49,230 bases of DNA from an uncultured Pseudomonadota bacterium (GCA_950059285.1 CATLTV010000013.1:1-49230); one strand, 5' to 3'. Positions 8,971-18,634 are shown, counted from the stretch's first letter. Translations and numbers: made by a program. Notes: generated from the letters alone by a model not told the origin.

Positions 8971-10422
8971 ATGTATCCTCTCGCGGTGGCCAAAAACCTG
9001 TCGGCGCTTCTGTTGCTTTTTGCAGCATTGCTCTGTGCGCCTGTGGGTTTGTCGGTCTCACAAAATAACATGAGCGCGCTGGTCGCATATGCGACCAGCG
9101 CGCTCATCACGACGATCCTTGCCGTGGTTCTCGGGTTTATTAGCCGAAATGCAAAACCAAGAATCCACCGCAAGGACGCCCTGATTACTGTGGCCATGAT
9201 GTGGCTTATGATGGGCGTGCTTGGCGGATTACCTTTTGTGATTGAAGGGTCTATCTCCGATCCTGCTGCGGCGCTCTTTGAAGCTGTCTCGGGGTTCACT
9301 ACCACGGGAGCCACGGTGGTCTCGGATGTCGATGGCCTCAGTGATCCGACAAACCTCTGGCGATGCCTCATGCACTGGATTGGTGGTATGGGTATCGTGG
9401 TGCTCTTTGTCGCGGTATTTCCCCAGATTGGTGTGAGCGCCAAACAACTCTTCAAGAACGAGGCTGCTGGTCCCATTGTCGATGGTTTTAAGCCTCGCAT
9501 CAAAGAGACGGCCTTTTCGCTCTGGATCGTGTACACCATCCTGACTGTGTTATGCGCCGTCAGCTTCTTTGCTGCGGGCATGAACAGCTACGATGCTGTC
9601 TGTCATGCGATGAGTACCCTTGGTACAGGCGGATTCTCCACACGAGGTGCCTCGACGGGCTTCTATCAAAGCCCTCTTATTGACTGGATTACATGCTTCT
9701 TCATGTTTGTCGCAGCGCTCAACTTTGGACTCTTTTATGATGTCGCACGTGGTCGCTGGCGCTCTCTATTTCAGGATAAGGAGACTCGCTTTTATCTCAT
9801 GATCAACCTCCTTGTTGTGATGGTTGTCATGTGGTGCATCCTCCCTCTTCACAATGATAACGGCATTGAATCACTCCGTTATGCGCTCTTTCAAACCCTT
9901 GCGGTGACGACCACAACAGGGTTTATGACCGAGGACTTTGACAAGTACCCTGATATTGCGCGCTACATTCTGTTCATGTGTATGTTCATGGGAGGATGTG
10001 CGGGGTCCACAGCAGGTGGTCTTAAAGCCATTCGCATCCTCGCAATTTTAAAGCTTATTTTTCGGGAACTTGCGCTGGTGATTCAACCTCGTCAGGTCAT
10101 TCCCGTGCGTATTGGTCAGTCCACATTTCCTCCCAAGGTGCTGCATGCCATCCTCACATTTAGCGTGGCATTCTTCTTTTTGTGGGCGTTTGCCTCGGCC
10201 ATTTTGGTCGCGATGGGGATGGACTTTATCTCTGCAATGAGCGCCACCATTGCTTGCCTCGCAAGTATTGGACCTGGCCTGAACAAGGTTGGTCCTACAC
10301 AAAACTTCATGATTGTGCCCGCCGCAGGAAAGGTTTTGCTCTCATTCTGCATGATCGCTGGACGCCTTGAGATCTTCGCGCTCTTTGCTGTCTTCCATCC
10401 TCAATGCTGGCGAAAGGGGTAA
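8971..10422 (+). CDS. trkH: Trk K+ uptake pore protein TrkH
   Basis: This 483-aa membrane protein has the four-fold M1-P-M2 organisation. The four selectivity-filter segments are visible: FTTTGAT (about residue 110), LGTGGFST (217), TTTTGF (313) and ASIGPG (431), plus the GGCAGSTAGGLKAIR stretch typical of TrkH/KtrB. It should take up K+ with TrkA as regulator. A GGAGG Shine-Dalgarno lies before the ATG. Codons about 34-46 lie in a 38-bp perfect palindrome, so both strands encode nearly the same peptide there. The downstream antiporter gene follows directly. Confidence 0.95.
   Translation: MYPLAVAKNLSALLLLFAALLCAPVGLSVSQNNMSALVAYATSALITTILAVVLGFISRNAKPRIHRKDALITVAMMWLMMGVLGGLPFVIEGSISDPAAALFEAVSGFTTTGATVVSDVDGLSDPTNLWRCLMHWIGGMGIVVLFVAVFPQIGVSAKQLFKNEAAGPIVDGFKPRIKETAFSLWIVYTILTVLCAVSFFAAGMNSYDAVCHAMSTLGTGGFSTRGASTGFYQSPLIDWITCFFMFVAALNFGLFYDVARGRWRSLFQDKETRFYLMINLLVVMVVMWCILPLHNDNGIESLRYALFQTLAVTTTTGFMTEDFDKYPDIARYILFMCMFMGGCAGSTAGGLKAIRILAILKLIFRELALVIQPRQVIPVRIGQSTFPPKVLHAILTFSVAFFFLWAFASAILVAMGMDFISAMSATIACLASIGPGLNKVGPTQNFMIVPAAGKVLLSFCMIAGRLEIFALFAVFHPQCWRKG
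9070..9107. repeat. 38-bp perfect palindrome inside trkH
   Basis: The 19-bp arms 9070-9088 and 9089-9107 are exact reverse complements with no spacer and lie in the coding sequence near the TrkH N-terminus. It is the only long palindrome of this kind I found wholly inside a gene. Confidence 0.85.
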
Positions 10423-10425
10423 GTG

Positions 10426-13400
10426 ATGTTAAAACGTATAATAGTCCTCGCGCTCCTGTTCGGCATGATGTTTGGCCTGGAAATCGTCACACACGGTTTC
10501 TCGGGTGATCTTTTTATTGCCTCTCAGACACTCTCAAGTATTGGTTTTACCGCGCTCTTTGCCTTCACCGTGGGTGAGATCTTTGGCGCATTTAAACTCC
10601 CTCGAGTGACAGGTTACATCCTTACGGGGATTGTGCTTGGTCCACACCTCTCCGAGATCTTCTCCTCCACCATTGTGGAGCGCATGCAGATGTTTAACAC
10701 GCTTGCGCTCGGTCTCATCGCCCTGTCTGCGGGCCTTGAACTTGATATGCGGGGTACGTGGCGGCTGATGAAGACGCTTGGCGTGACCATTCTCTTAAAA
10801 ATTGTGGCCTTGCTGGTCCTTGTGGGCGGCGCCTTTGTCGCCATCGAGATGATATGGTCCCCCTTCAAGCTCGATATGAGCCAGACCATTGCTGTGGCGC
10901 TGATCATCGCCACCCTTGGTATCGGTACTTCTCCTGCAATCGCGCTTGCGATTCTTAACGATACGGGCGCCAAGGGACGACTCTCCGAACTGCTGCTTTC
11001 CATGGCGGTCCTCAAGGACCTTGTGGTGGTGGTTTCACTTGCCATTGCCATGGCTGTGGTCAACGCCTTGCTCTCGGGAGGAGGCTTTGATCCTCACTCA
11101 CTTGTACACGTTGCGGAAGAAATCGGTGCCTCCATCCTTGCAGGGAGTATTATTGGTGGTCTGACCATCGCATACATCCGCTTTGTTCATCAGGAGATGC
11201 TCTTTTTTGTGGTGGCAATGATCCTTGCCGTGGCTCAGATCAGCGCCATTCTTCACCTTGAACTCCTCCTGGTGTTCATTGTAGCAGGATTTCTCGTTCG
11301 TAACTTCTCCCCCTACGAACATGACCTGCTTCACCCGCTTGAAGTTGTGGCGCTCCCTGTCTTTGTGGTCTTCTTTACCACGGCAGGCGCCAACATCGAT
11401 CTTGGTAAAACCTGGGCTGTGCTCCCAATTGCGATCGCGCTCTTTGCTGCTCGTGGCGTGGCCTTCTTTGCCGCTTCAAAGTTTGGCGCACTCATCTGTA
11501 AAGAGTCCGAAGCCATTGCAAAACATAGCTGGATGTCTTACTTGCCACAGGCAGGTGTGACGCTTGGACTTGTCACCATTGCTGTAGGAAAACTCTCTCC
11601 TGAAGGCGCGTCCGAAACCATGGTACGCGTTGCCGAAGTCATGGAACCTCTTGGTGTGGCTCTTGTGGCATTAAACCTTCTGGTTGGCCCTGTCACTGTG
11701 GGTATGGCCCTCAAGAAAGCAGGTGAAGTGCCCGAAGAAGCTTCTGGTGAAGATGCACATGCTGCCGAATCACACGATGCACATGCCTCAACACCAAAGG
11801 CATCCACGCTCACGATCGAACCTCAACATGAGGAGCTTGATCCTCAGAAAATTCTCCTCAGCGTACAAGACATCCCTCTTGACTGGCTTGCCGCCATCGA
11901 TCAGGACTTTGCCACCGATACTTCACTACAGAATATCGCCACCGAACTTGATAAAAAAGTTGAAGACATGACGCTTGAAGTCATTGATTTACTTGAACAA
12001 CAGCTTGTCACACTGTTTGAAATCCTTCCCAATGAATACTCCCATGAAGAGTTTGCAGATATTGCAATTCAGTGGCAACGACATGCCCAGTGTGGAGAAT
12101 CTCAGGTAAGCGATGACCTCGATCATATTCTTCGAGACCTGTTCCCTTCTCTGCTCGGTGCACTCCCCAAAAGTACACTCACAAAACTTCACAGCGTGCA
12201 CCTGGATGCAAGCGATGAAAATACCATGGTCAAGGTCAGAGCCGCCGTGCGACGTGCGTCCGTCAGGTTCTTGCCCAATGGTGAGGCTGCCTACAGAAAA
12301 ATTCTTGTCAAACAAAGCGCTCGTGCGGTCCTTGAACCAGGGTTGCTCGCTGCGCTGCTTGACTGGATGACCGCCCTCGCCAACGCTCAGAACACCTTCT
12401 TTGGTGCCATGGTCGGTGCGCTTGAATCTCCCGAACCGCGCCAAAACCTGCTCGACACCATGCAGGCCCAAATCGATTACGCACGTGCTCGCGCACGTTC
12501 AGCCTGGCGTCATGGCTGGGTTCAGGCGCTTGAAGAACTTATTACAGAGCTCAACACGCTTGATACGCCTGTAAACCCTTCAACGTCTGTCTCTTACTCC
12601 AAGGCAGAACACCATATTCAAGAGCGCCTGAAACTACTCAAACGCGCCCGAAAGCACTGGCGTCTTGTCCACTCATCCACCGATGCTCATGTCATTGCTC
12701 GTGCGTCCAATATTGTCGCACGTCATGAACTTGTGGATCTCCTTGATTCACGCTTCATTCAACCCGAAAAACATATCACTGAGGAAATTCACTCCACGCT
12801 GGACATCGTGATTCAACGCCTCTCCATGATCGAAAGTCATGTGTCGCAAGTTGTGTCTGAAAGCGATGAAAAAGACAAAACCAAGGACAAAATCTTTACC
12901 CCAGAAGAGCTTGAAGAACTCGGTCAACAGGTCGAGCAGTGCTATGATTCACACCTTCAAAAACAACTGCGGCGCCTGGTCCATCAACATGGTGGTCGAC
13001 AACTTCTGGCCGAACTTCAAAAAGAAATTGAACACCGCCTCGCTCAACTCCCCTCCGAACTTGAAATGCTTAACCTCGAGGACACAAACTACAGCTCCTC
13101 AAGCTATCATCTCAACCTGCAAGACCTCTTCAGGCAAAACCTTCTCTCCGAATTCTTCACCGAATTGCTCAAAGAACATGGTGAGTTCAGCGAAGTCATT
13201 GCTCAGGTGCCCTCACGCACCATGGAAGCCCTCCATGCCATTCAGTATGCGCTCGAACTTGTCGCCCGTGGGCGTATCTCCCAACAGGAGGATGCTCGCC
13301 AACACATTCAGACAAGCTTCTCCCGAGGACTCAAGCAACTTGAAGAAATTAAAGAGGAAATTACTCAGGACCGTGATGAACTTGAACAGGATATCCACAA

Positions 13401-14736
13401 GCAAATCTCCAGATCGTTTGAGGAAATCACTAGCAACATCACACAACCCCCTCGGTTTGATGGAATTCGCTTTGTTCAGGAAGGTCTCAGACATCCGCTC
13501 GTGGAACGCGTTGAGCAACGCACCCAAGTCCTGCGCAAACAGGCTATCGAGCACTTCAAACAACTTCAAACATGGGTGTACAACCTCAGTGATCGTGAAG
13601 AAGTCCGTGATCTGCGTATCCGCAGAGGTATCGACAAACTCTCCTCACGTCAGATGAAACAATGGCTTGAAGACACGCTCCCTGCACCTTCACAACTCCC
13701 CATCGACTCTCTGATCCATCAACTCTTCTCACTGGACCCCGTCGATGACAGGCGACTTTTTGTCTCCCGTAATGAGAGCACGCAGCTCCTGGAAGCTGTG
13801 GAACGCTGGAAACACCATGAACGTGTCTCCATTGTGGTCAAAGGCCCCATCGGTTCTGGCAAGTCTTCGCTCATTGATAATCACCTCTTTGATATCGGTG
13901 CAACAAACCTCTACCGCCTCGATAGACGCTTCTGGCAACGCACCGATGGCCTCCTCAGAGCGCTCTCTTTTGAGATCGGCGTACGTGAAAACCTCGATGT
14001 CATGGCAAGAAAACTCAACAGAGGTCAACATGTCATCATTGTTGATGGTCTTGAACAATGGCTCGCCCCTGATATCTCGGGCTTTGAACAGTGGCGCACG
14101 CTCCGAAAACTGATCAGCAAGACACCCTCCACGCTCTGGATCGTCTCCACACATGATGGGTTCTATAATCTCCTTGCAGAAGCACTCCCCTGGGATGTCG
14201 CTTTTACCGATATCATTCAGATGAGCTCGTTGAGCACAGCCAAACTCATGGAGATTATGGATCTCAGACATCGTCTCTCTGGTTATGATTACAACTTCCC
14301 TGAACCCTCTGTAAAACAACGTGTTTTAACACGTCGTGAAGACAATAAAACATTCTACTTTGAAGACCTCAACAAGCGCTCTTCTGGTGATATTCGTGCT
14401 GCGATTTACTTGCATCTGCGCGCCATGTCTCAACAGCGTGAGGATATCTCATTGCAGCCTCTTCAATCACAGAGCATTCCCTTCCTTCAAGCACTCCAAC
14501 TTGAGGAACAAGCTGTGCTTCTGTCATTGCTTCAGTTTGCTCAACTTCCTCGAAAGAGTCTTCAGAATTATCTCTCGACGCCATCGATTGAAACATTTGA
14601 AATCCTTAACAGATTAAACATGTTAGGTCTTATTCAAGATGCTTCTTCGCACGACGAAATTTACATCCCATTCCATTTGAGACGGCCCCTCCTACTTGAA
14701 CTCTCCACACATCACACACAGGAGGTCTCATCATGA
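10426..14736 (+). CDS. Kef-type antiporter fused to a coiled-coil region and an AAA+-like ATPase domain
   Basis: At 1436 aa this is far larger than any ordinary Kef/CPA2 antiporter (about 400-650 aa). Residues 1 to about 410 form a 12-13-helix antiporter core (for example GYILTGIVLGPHL, ALSAGLELDMRGT, LPQAGVTLGLVTIAVG). A His/Glu/Ala-rich linker follows (about 435-455). Then come some 640 residues of soluble, mostly helical Glu/Gln/Leu-rich sequence. A P-loop domain carries Walker A GPIGSGKSS (1141-1149 counted from the GTG at 10423) and Walker B HVIIVDGLEQW (1203-1213). A sensor-2-like SGDIRAAIYL and a winged-helix-like tail follow. The usual Kef RCK domain is absent. ATG 10426 is preferred over GTG 10423 because of AAGGGG at 10414-10419. 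Its last four bases overlap the MscS-like gene, so the two are probably coupled and may form one complex. ATP-gated ion exchange is an inference. Confidence 0.85.
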   Translation: MLKRIIVLALLFGMMFGLEIVTHGFSGDLFIASQTLSSIGFTALFAFTVGEIFGAFKLPRVTGYILTGIVLGPHLSEIFSSTIVERMQMFNTLALGLIALSAGLELDMRGTWRLMKTLGVTILLKIVALLVLVGGAFVAIEMIWSPFKLDMSQTIAVALIIATLGIGTSPAIALAILNDTGAKGRLSELLLSMAVLKDLVVVVSLAIAMAVVNALLSGGGFDPHSLVHVAEEIGASILAGSIIGGLTIAYIRFVHQEMLFFVVAMILAVAQISAILHLELLLVFIVAGFLVRNFSPYEHDLLHPLEVVALPVFVVFFTTAGANIDLGKTWAVLPIAIALFAARGVAFFAASKFGALICKESEAIAKHSWMSYLPQAGVTLGLVTIAVGKLSPEGASETMVRVAEVMEPLGVALVALNLLVGPVTVGMALKKAGEVPEEASGEDAHAAESHDAHASTPKASTLTIEPQHEELDPQKILLSVQDIPLDWLAAIDQDFATDTSLQNIATELDKKVEDMTLEVIDLLEQQLVTLFEILPNEYSHEEFADIAIQWQRHAQCGESQVSDDLDHILRDLFPSLLGALPKSTLTKLHSVHLDASDENTMVKVRAAVRRASVRFLPNGEAAYRKILVKQSARAVLEPGLLAALLDWMTALANAQNTFFGAMVGALESPEPRQNLLDTMQAQIDYARARARSAWRHGWVQALEELITELNTLDTPVNPSTSVSYSKAEHHIQERLKLLKRARKHWRLVHSSTDAHVIARASNIVARHELVDLLDSRFIQPEKHITEEIHSTLDIVIQRLSMIESHVSQVVSESDEKDKTKDKIFTPEELEELGQQVEQCYDSHLQKQLRRLVHQHGGRQLLAELQKEIEHRLAQLPSELEMLNLEDTNYSSSSYHLNLQDLFRQNLLSEFFTELLKEHGEFSEVIAQVPSRTMEALHAIQYALELVARGRISQQEDARQHIQTSFSRGLKQLEEIKEEITQDRDELEQDIHKQISRSFEEITSNITQPPRFDGIRFVQEGLRHPLVERVEQRTQVLRKQAIEHFKQLQTWVYNLSDREEVRDLRIRRGIDKLSSRQMKQWLEDTLPAPSQLPIDSLIHQLFSLDPVDDRRLFVSRNESTQLLEAVERWKHHERVSIVVKGPIGSGKSSLIDNHLFDIGATNLYRLDRRFWQRTDGLLRALSFEIGVRENLDVMARKLNRGQHVIIVDGLEQWLAPDISGFEQWRTLRKLISKTPSTLWIVSTHDGFYNLLAEALPWDVAFTDIIQMSSLSTAKLMEIMDLRHRLSGYDYNFPEPSVKQRVLTRREDNKTFYFEDLNKRSSGDIRAAIYLHLRAMSQQREDISLQPLQSQSIPFLQALQLEEQAVLLSLLQFAQLPRKSLQNYLSTPSIETFEILNRLNMLGLIQDASSHDEIYIPFHLRRPLLLELSTHHTQEVSS

Positions 14737-15611
14737 GTAACCCCACACAAGATGCTCCTGAAACACATCCAAACGATGTCAAAAAAGATTCCAAATTACA
14801 AGAGGTTGAAGCCGTCGTGGAGAACGCTGCGTCTGAAGAGATCTCCTCTGTGACACAGCTTGAAACGCAGCTTGAACAGGTCAAAACCATCGACCTTCAG
14901 CTCATCACAGGTATTGGGATCGTCATCATTGTCTGGCTGCTCGCCAGGCGCTTTGCAAAATTCTCGGTGCGTAAAAAAATTATTCAACCCCTGACAGGCA
15001 CACGGCTTAATCTACTTATCACCACCTTCATGATGCTCATGTTGGGTTGGCTCATGACAAGCAAGATCTTTCAGGCCCTAAACCTCCAGTTCTCCACAGC
15101 CGCAGTGATGCTTGGCCTCCTGATGCTCGTCTCGTTGCCTCTACTTGCTCGTGATGTGCTCGCTGGATTGACACTTGGCTTGCGCGGTCAGCTCGCGCCT
15201 GGAATGCGCCTGAAAATGCAAAACTATGATGGCTATGTTGAACAGGTCGGCCTCTCCTCCGTCACTCTTCTTGGTGATGACGGCGGACGCATCGTCCTTC
15301 CCACGCGCCAGCTTAGACAGAGCCCTTACGAATTACGTGCAGCCAACCGCATCGCACGCCTGTCCTTCTCCATACCGCTCCCCAGAAAAATTGATGACCA
15401 TGCTCAGGATGAGCTCCTTGAGAAAATACGCTGGATCTGCATCACCTGCCCATACAGACAACCCTCTTCCCCCGTGTCCGTGTCACTTCAGGATGAACAC
15501 TCCGACACACAATCCTTGCAAATCTCTCTTCAGGTCGCATCTGAACAGGCATCTCCTCTAGCAAAATCGTTTTTAAATCATCACATTTCAACCATTGAAG
15601 AGCTCTGCTAA
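14733..15611 (+). CDS. MscS-like mechanosensitive channel protein
   Basis: This 292-aa protein has an acidic hydrophilic N-terminus (about 50 aa), then three hydrophobic helices. A small beta domain follows (about 150-190; LAPGMRLKMQNYDGYVEQVG, then RIVLPTRQL) that matches the MscS middle beta domain, and a short C-terminal alpha/beta region. It should form a homo-oligomeric channel that releases solutes or ions under membrane tension. The start is strongly supported by AGGAGG ahead of ATG 14733, and it overlaps the preceding stop as ATGA. Tight coupling to the Kef-ATPase fusion suggests joint action in osmotic or K+ control. Confidence 0.87.
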   Translation: MSNPTQDAPETHPNDVKKDSKLQEVEAVVENAASEEISSVTQLETQLEQVKTIDLQLITGIGIVIIVWLLARRFAKFSVRKKIIQPLTGTRLNLLITTFMMLMLGWLMTSKIFQALNLQFSTAAVMLGLLMLVSLPLLARDVLAGLTLGLRGQLAPGMRLKMQNYDGYVEQVGLSSVTLLGDDGGRIVLPTRQLRQSPYELRAANRIARLSFSIPLPRKIDDHAQDELLEKIRWICITCPYRQPSSPVSVSLQDEHSDTQSLQISLQVASEQASPLAKSFLNHHISTIEELC

Positions 15612-15618
15612 CCTCCTT

Positions 15619-16188
15619 ATGATAAACCAAAATAAAATGATAAAACAAACACTTACATCTGTCGTGACAATGGCTTGCCTCCTTGCCGTGACCTCCTCCG
15701 TGGTACACGCAGAAGACACTCCTCAAGAGTCATCCTCGATAAACGCAGGTCTCAACCTACGCACTGATCTTGGCGCACACCCACTGCGTATTGATCTTGG
15801 CTGGAGAACTCAAAACACAGACCTCCTGCTTGTCCTTGACCCCATGTTTTGGACCGATGGACAGTCCAGCTCGGACCTTATTTTTGGATGGCGTTTCCAG
15901 AATCGTGTTCAACCTATCATCGGTTGGCGAATGCACAGCATCAAGCTCCCTGAAGGACGTCAACTGCAACAAAACCTGCTTGCAGGTGTGGCCCTCGATT
16001 TGCCCACGTTCTTTGACAATAAACTACGTGGACAGTGGGGTTTTGAGCTTGCGACCACGTTAGTAAAACATGGCGCAAATCTACCCGCTGAAACCATCTC
16101 ATTTGCCTCTGCACGACACTACCTTGACCTTGTCAACTTTGGCATGTTCGCCCGCTTTGACTTTCATATTCCTCTGGGGACCAAGTAA
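15619..16188 (+). CDS. Small exported envelope protein, probably beta-barrel
   Basis: I do not recognise the family. From ATG 15619 the product is 189 aa, with a Sec signal peptide ending near VVHAED. Alternating hydrophobic and polar strands with many aromatic and Gly residues (LRIDLGWRTQ, LIFGWRFQN, IIGWRMHS) follow, suggesting a small outer-membrane barrel or periplasmic beta protein. Longer translation from 15595 would overlap the preceding gene; ATG 15637 is also possible, and none has a clear Shine-Dalgarno. Its stop overlaps the next start (TAATG), so it belongs to the ion-transport operon. Confidence 0.7.
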   Translation: MINQNKMIKQTLTSVVTMACLLAVTSSVVHAEDTPQESSSINAGLNLRTDLGAHPLRIDLGWRTQNTDLLLVLDPMFWTDGQSSSDLIFGWRFQNRVQPIIGWRMHSIKLPEGRQLQQNLLAGVALDLPTFFDNKLRGQWGFELATTLVKHGANLPAETISFASARHYLDLVNFGMFARFDFHIPLGTK

Positions 16189-17084
16189 TGCCTCGTACCT
16201 TTTATAACTATACGTTTTTACTTGTCATTCTCACGGCTCATGTTGCCTGTTCAAGCGATGTTGAAGCCCCACGCATTATTTGCCACAACGCCAATTGTGT
16301 TGAACCTGCCAACCCCGTCGAGGATGACACGCCTGAAGCTCTCAACGCCTCTCTTGCGCTTGTAGATGCCCAGGATGTCCCGCTAATTGATGGTGTGGAA
16401 ATCGATACCTTCTGGTTTGGCGAAGAAGATCGTTGCCTCTTTGCGCATGACCTTGCTGATCCTGACAGTGCGCAAGATGCATCCGTTGCTTTTGATATAA
16501 TTTCCAATCATTTACAGCAGCGTATTGAAAACTCAAAAGCAATTACGCGACAGGGCAAGGCGTTTTCGATCTTCATTGAACTCAAGGGTCATGTGGGCCC
16601 CGCCAAGAGTGAAAAGCACTCCCCGGAACAACTCCAGAAACACGCCGACTGTGCAGCTCAACTGGGCGTTGATTTTGCCGTCCACTCAACCACACACGAC
16701 TACCCCCTTGAACTTGTATTCACATCATTTGATGCGTCTCTCTTGTTAGAACTCCAGTCCTCAACGCTCTATCAAGATATTGCCGCACAACCCAACGCCG
16801 TCAGCAAGTTAGGGTATCTTGTGGGTGTACCAGCACCGCTTGATTCTCAAAGCAAACCACTGGACAGCATTCCTTCTGAACTCAACATTGATATGTTGAG
16901 CGCTCACCCACACTGGACAAGACACAGCACACTTCATGCTGCGGAAAGCCTCAACTGGGAGTTGTCACTGTGGATGTTCAGCGCTGTGCCCGAAACCTAT
17001 GACGCCATCCTCACGTATAACCCTCACTATATTACCACCAGTGAGGCAAACCTTTTGTCTGGATGGCTTGAAGAGCAAAAGTAA
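16188..17084 (+). CDS. Lipoprotein with glycerophosphodiester phosphodiesterase-like domain
   Basis: This 298-aa protein has a lipoprotein signal peptide (lipobox HVAC, Cys21). The mature part resembles a degenerate GDPD/PI-PLC-like TIM barrel: GVEIDTFWFG followed by FAHD near residue 75-90, FIELKG, VFTSFD and a C-terminal ITTSEANLLSGWL strand typical of GDPD ends. The usual first HRG motif is not seen, so activity is uncertain. It is the last gene of the ion-homeostasis operon. Its final 13 bases, including the stop, are part of the left arm of the following hairpin. Confidence 0.75.
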   Translation: MPRTFYNYTFLLVILTAHVACSSDVEAPRIICHNANCVEPANPVEDDTPEALNASLALVDAQDVPLIDGVEIDTFWFGEEDRCLFAHDLADPDSAQDASVAFDIISNHLQQRIENSKAITRQGKAFSIFIELKGHVGPAKSEKHSPEQLQKHADCAAQLGVDFAVHSTTHDYPLELVFTSFDASLLLELQSSTLYQDIAAQPNAVSKLGYLVGVPAPLDSQSKPLDSIPSELNIDMLSAHPHWTRHSTLHAAESLNWELSLWMFSAVPETYDAILTYNPHYITTSEANLLSGWLEEQK

Positions 17085-17145
17085 AGGTCATGTAGGGGGC
17101 GCCTGTTTCAACAGGCGCCCCCTACATGACCTTTACTTTTGCTCT
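17072..17145. terminator. Long perfect hairpin between convergent genes
   Basis: The arms 17072-17107 and 17110-17145 are exact reverse complements (36 bp) with a TC loop. The left arm contains the last codons of the GDPD-like gene. The right arm ends inside the P450 stop codon. It can serve as a bidirectional terminator. Confidence 0.9.
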
Positions 17146-18475
17146 ATTTTCGTGTGCTTACACGCACCTTTACAGGTGTATTGGGGGCAATGGTCAAGTT
17201 ACGACGCTTGGGTTTGACCTCTGTGTCCAGAAGCTCAAAGTCTGCTTCATGAATCCATGTGGCCAGCACGATACTCATCTCATAACCCGCAAAAGCAGCA
17301 CCAACACAGCGGCGATGACCTCCGCCAAAAGGCATGTATTCCCATGGTTTATAGCTCTTCTCGATGAACCTTTCAGGCTTGAACTTTTCAGGCTCATCAT
17401 AGATCTCAGGATCGTGATGTACGGCAGAAATCGCCACGCTCACAACCTTCCCTTTTCCAACACGATAGGGGCCAAGATCCATCGGTTCGAGCAAGGTGCG
17501 CAAGACATCAGGTACAATAGGATAGATCCTGATCGTCTCCTTCCAAACACCTGTAAGATATGGCAATTTAGCAATTTGATCGAGGGGCATATCCTGCGCA
17601 AACGCTTCATCGACTTCTTCTTTAAGGCGAGCCAGAACCTCGGGGTTTTTGTGGATATGATACATGGCCCAGGTCATTGCAATGGCGGTTGTTTCGTGAC
17701 CTGCTGCAAGCAATGTAAACAAATGGTCACGTATGGTCTGGTCCGAAAACTTGTATCCATCCTCATCTTCTGCCTGCAAAAGAAGGCTCAAGATATCATC
17801 GCCATAGCCCTGCTCTCGTTTGGCGTTAATTTCGCCATAGATCAGACCTTCTCCCACGGCCATGTGTCGTTGAAACTTGGCCCATGGACCAAGTCCCATA
17901 AATGAGCGCTGTAAACTCTTGTTAAACAGAAACGCAGGGTGCAATGCATCCATAATCGACTTGAGCGCAACCCTGACCTCTTCAATGCGCGACTCATCAT
18001 CAATGCCAAAGATGGCGCGAATGATGACCTCCATGGAAAGTTCATTCATACTGTCATAAGTATTTAGAATTCCATTTTTATTTGTATCTTGCTTGAGCCG
18101 TTGAAGAGCCACATTGTGCATCAGCTCACCATACGCTCTCATCTGCCTTCCCTGAAAACAGGGCATAACCAGTCGACGCTCACGCTTGTGCTTCTCTCCC
18201 TGGATTAAAAAAAGGGAGCCTTTCCCAGTGAGAGGCTCCGTGACATCTGCGGCAAATGGATCGTAGTCCATCGGGTTATGTGCAAAAATTTCTTTGATAT
18301 ACTCGGTGTTACGCGTCGCAACAATGTCTCCATTTAATGCGGTCAAGCGCGCCGTATCACCATACTCACCAAACAGATCCTCATACATTTTGTAGTGGTC
18401 TGCCATAATCTTATACGTGTTACGTAATGTGCTCGTTGTGCCTGACGGCAAATGCTCTTGCTCTACCTGTGTCAT
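17144..18475 (-). CDS. Cytochrome P450
   Basis: From ATG 18475 the product is 443 aa, a normal soluble bacterial P450. Motifs in order are the I-helix AAGHETTAIAMTW, the K-helix ExxR in ETIRIYP, FKPERF, and the haem loop PFGGGHRRCVGAAF with the thiolate ligand C390. It is expected to hydroxylate or epoxidise a hydrophobic substrate using external redox partners, none of which is adjacent. A longer frame to 18556 exists, but AAGGAGT is spaced correctly only for 18475. It appears monocistronic between two long hairpins. Confidence 0.93.
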   Translation of the reverse strand: MTQVEQEHLPSGTTSTLRNTYKIMADHYKMYEDLFGEYGDTARLTALNGDIVATRNTEYIKEIFAHNPMDYDPFAADVTEPLTGKGSLFLIQGEKHKRERRLVMPCFQGRQMRAYGELMHNVALQRLKQDTNKNGILNTYDSMNELSMEVIIRAIFGIDDESRIEEVRVALKSIMDALHPAFLFNKSLQRSFMGLGPWAKFQRHMAVGEGLIYGEINAKREQGYGDDILSLLLQAEDEDGYKFSDQTIRDHLFTLLAAGHETTAIAMTWAMYHIHKNPEVLARLKEEVDEAFAQDMPLDQIAKLPYLTGVWKETIRIYPIVPDVLRTLLEPMDLGPYRVGKGKVVSVAISAVHHDPEIYDEPEKFKPERFIEKSYKPWEYMPFGGGHRRCVGAAFAGYEMSIVLATWIHEADFELLDTEVKPKRRNLTIAPNTPVKVRVSTRK

Positions 18476-18577
18476 ATACACTCCTTTTAATTGTATGTAT
18501 GTGCATAATTGTGTGTACCAGCTAGTGCATTTAATTCTGACGACATGGTTGCGCAAATCAACGTGTCATATTGACGC

Positions 18578-18634
18578 AGATAGACAAAGGGCGGCGAGTG
18601 TTGTGAAACAACACTCGCCGCCCTTTGTCTATCT
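18578..18634 (-). terminator. Long perfect hairpin after typA
   Basis: The 27-bp arms 18578-18604 and 18608-18634 are perfectly complementary with a GAA loop. The hairpin lies 15 nt past the minus-strand typA stop and about 100 nt ahead of the P450 start, so it fits a typA terminator. Confidence 0.87.

Noticed and set aside
8949-9581. 210-aa frame on the minus strand opposite trkH
   Set aside because: It is antisense to a clear TrkH gene. Its resemblance to TrkH around the palindrome is only the consequence of that palindrome.
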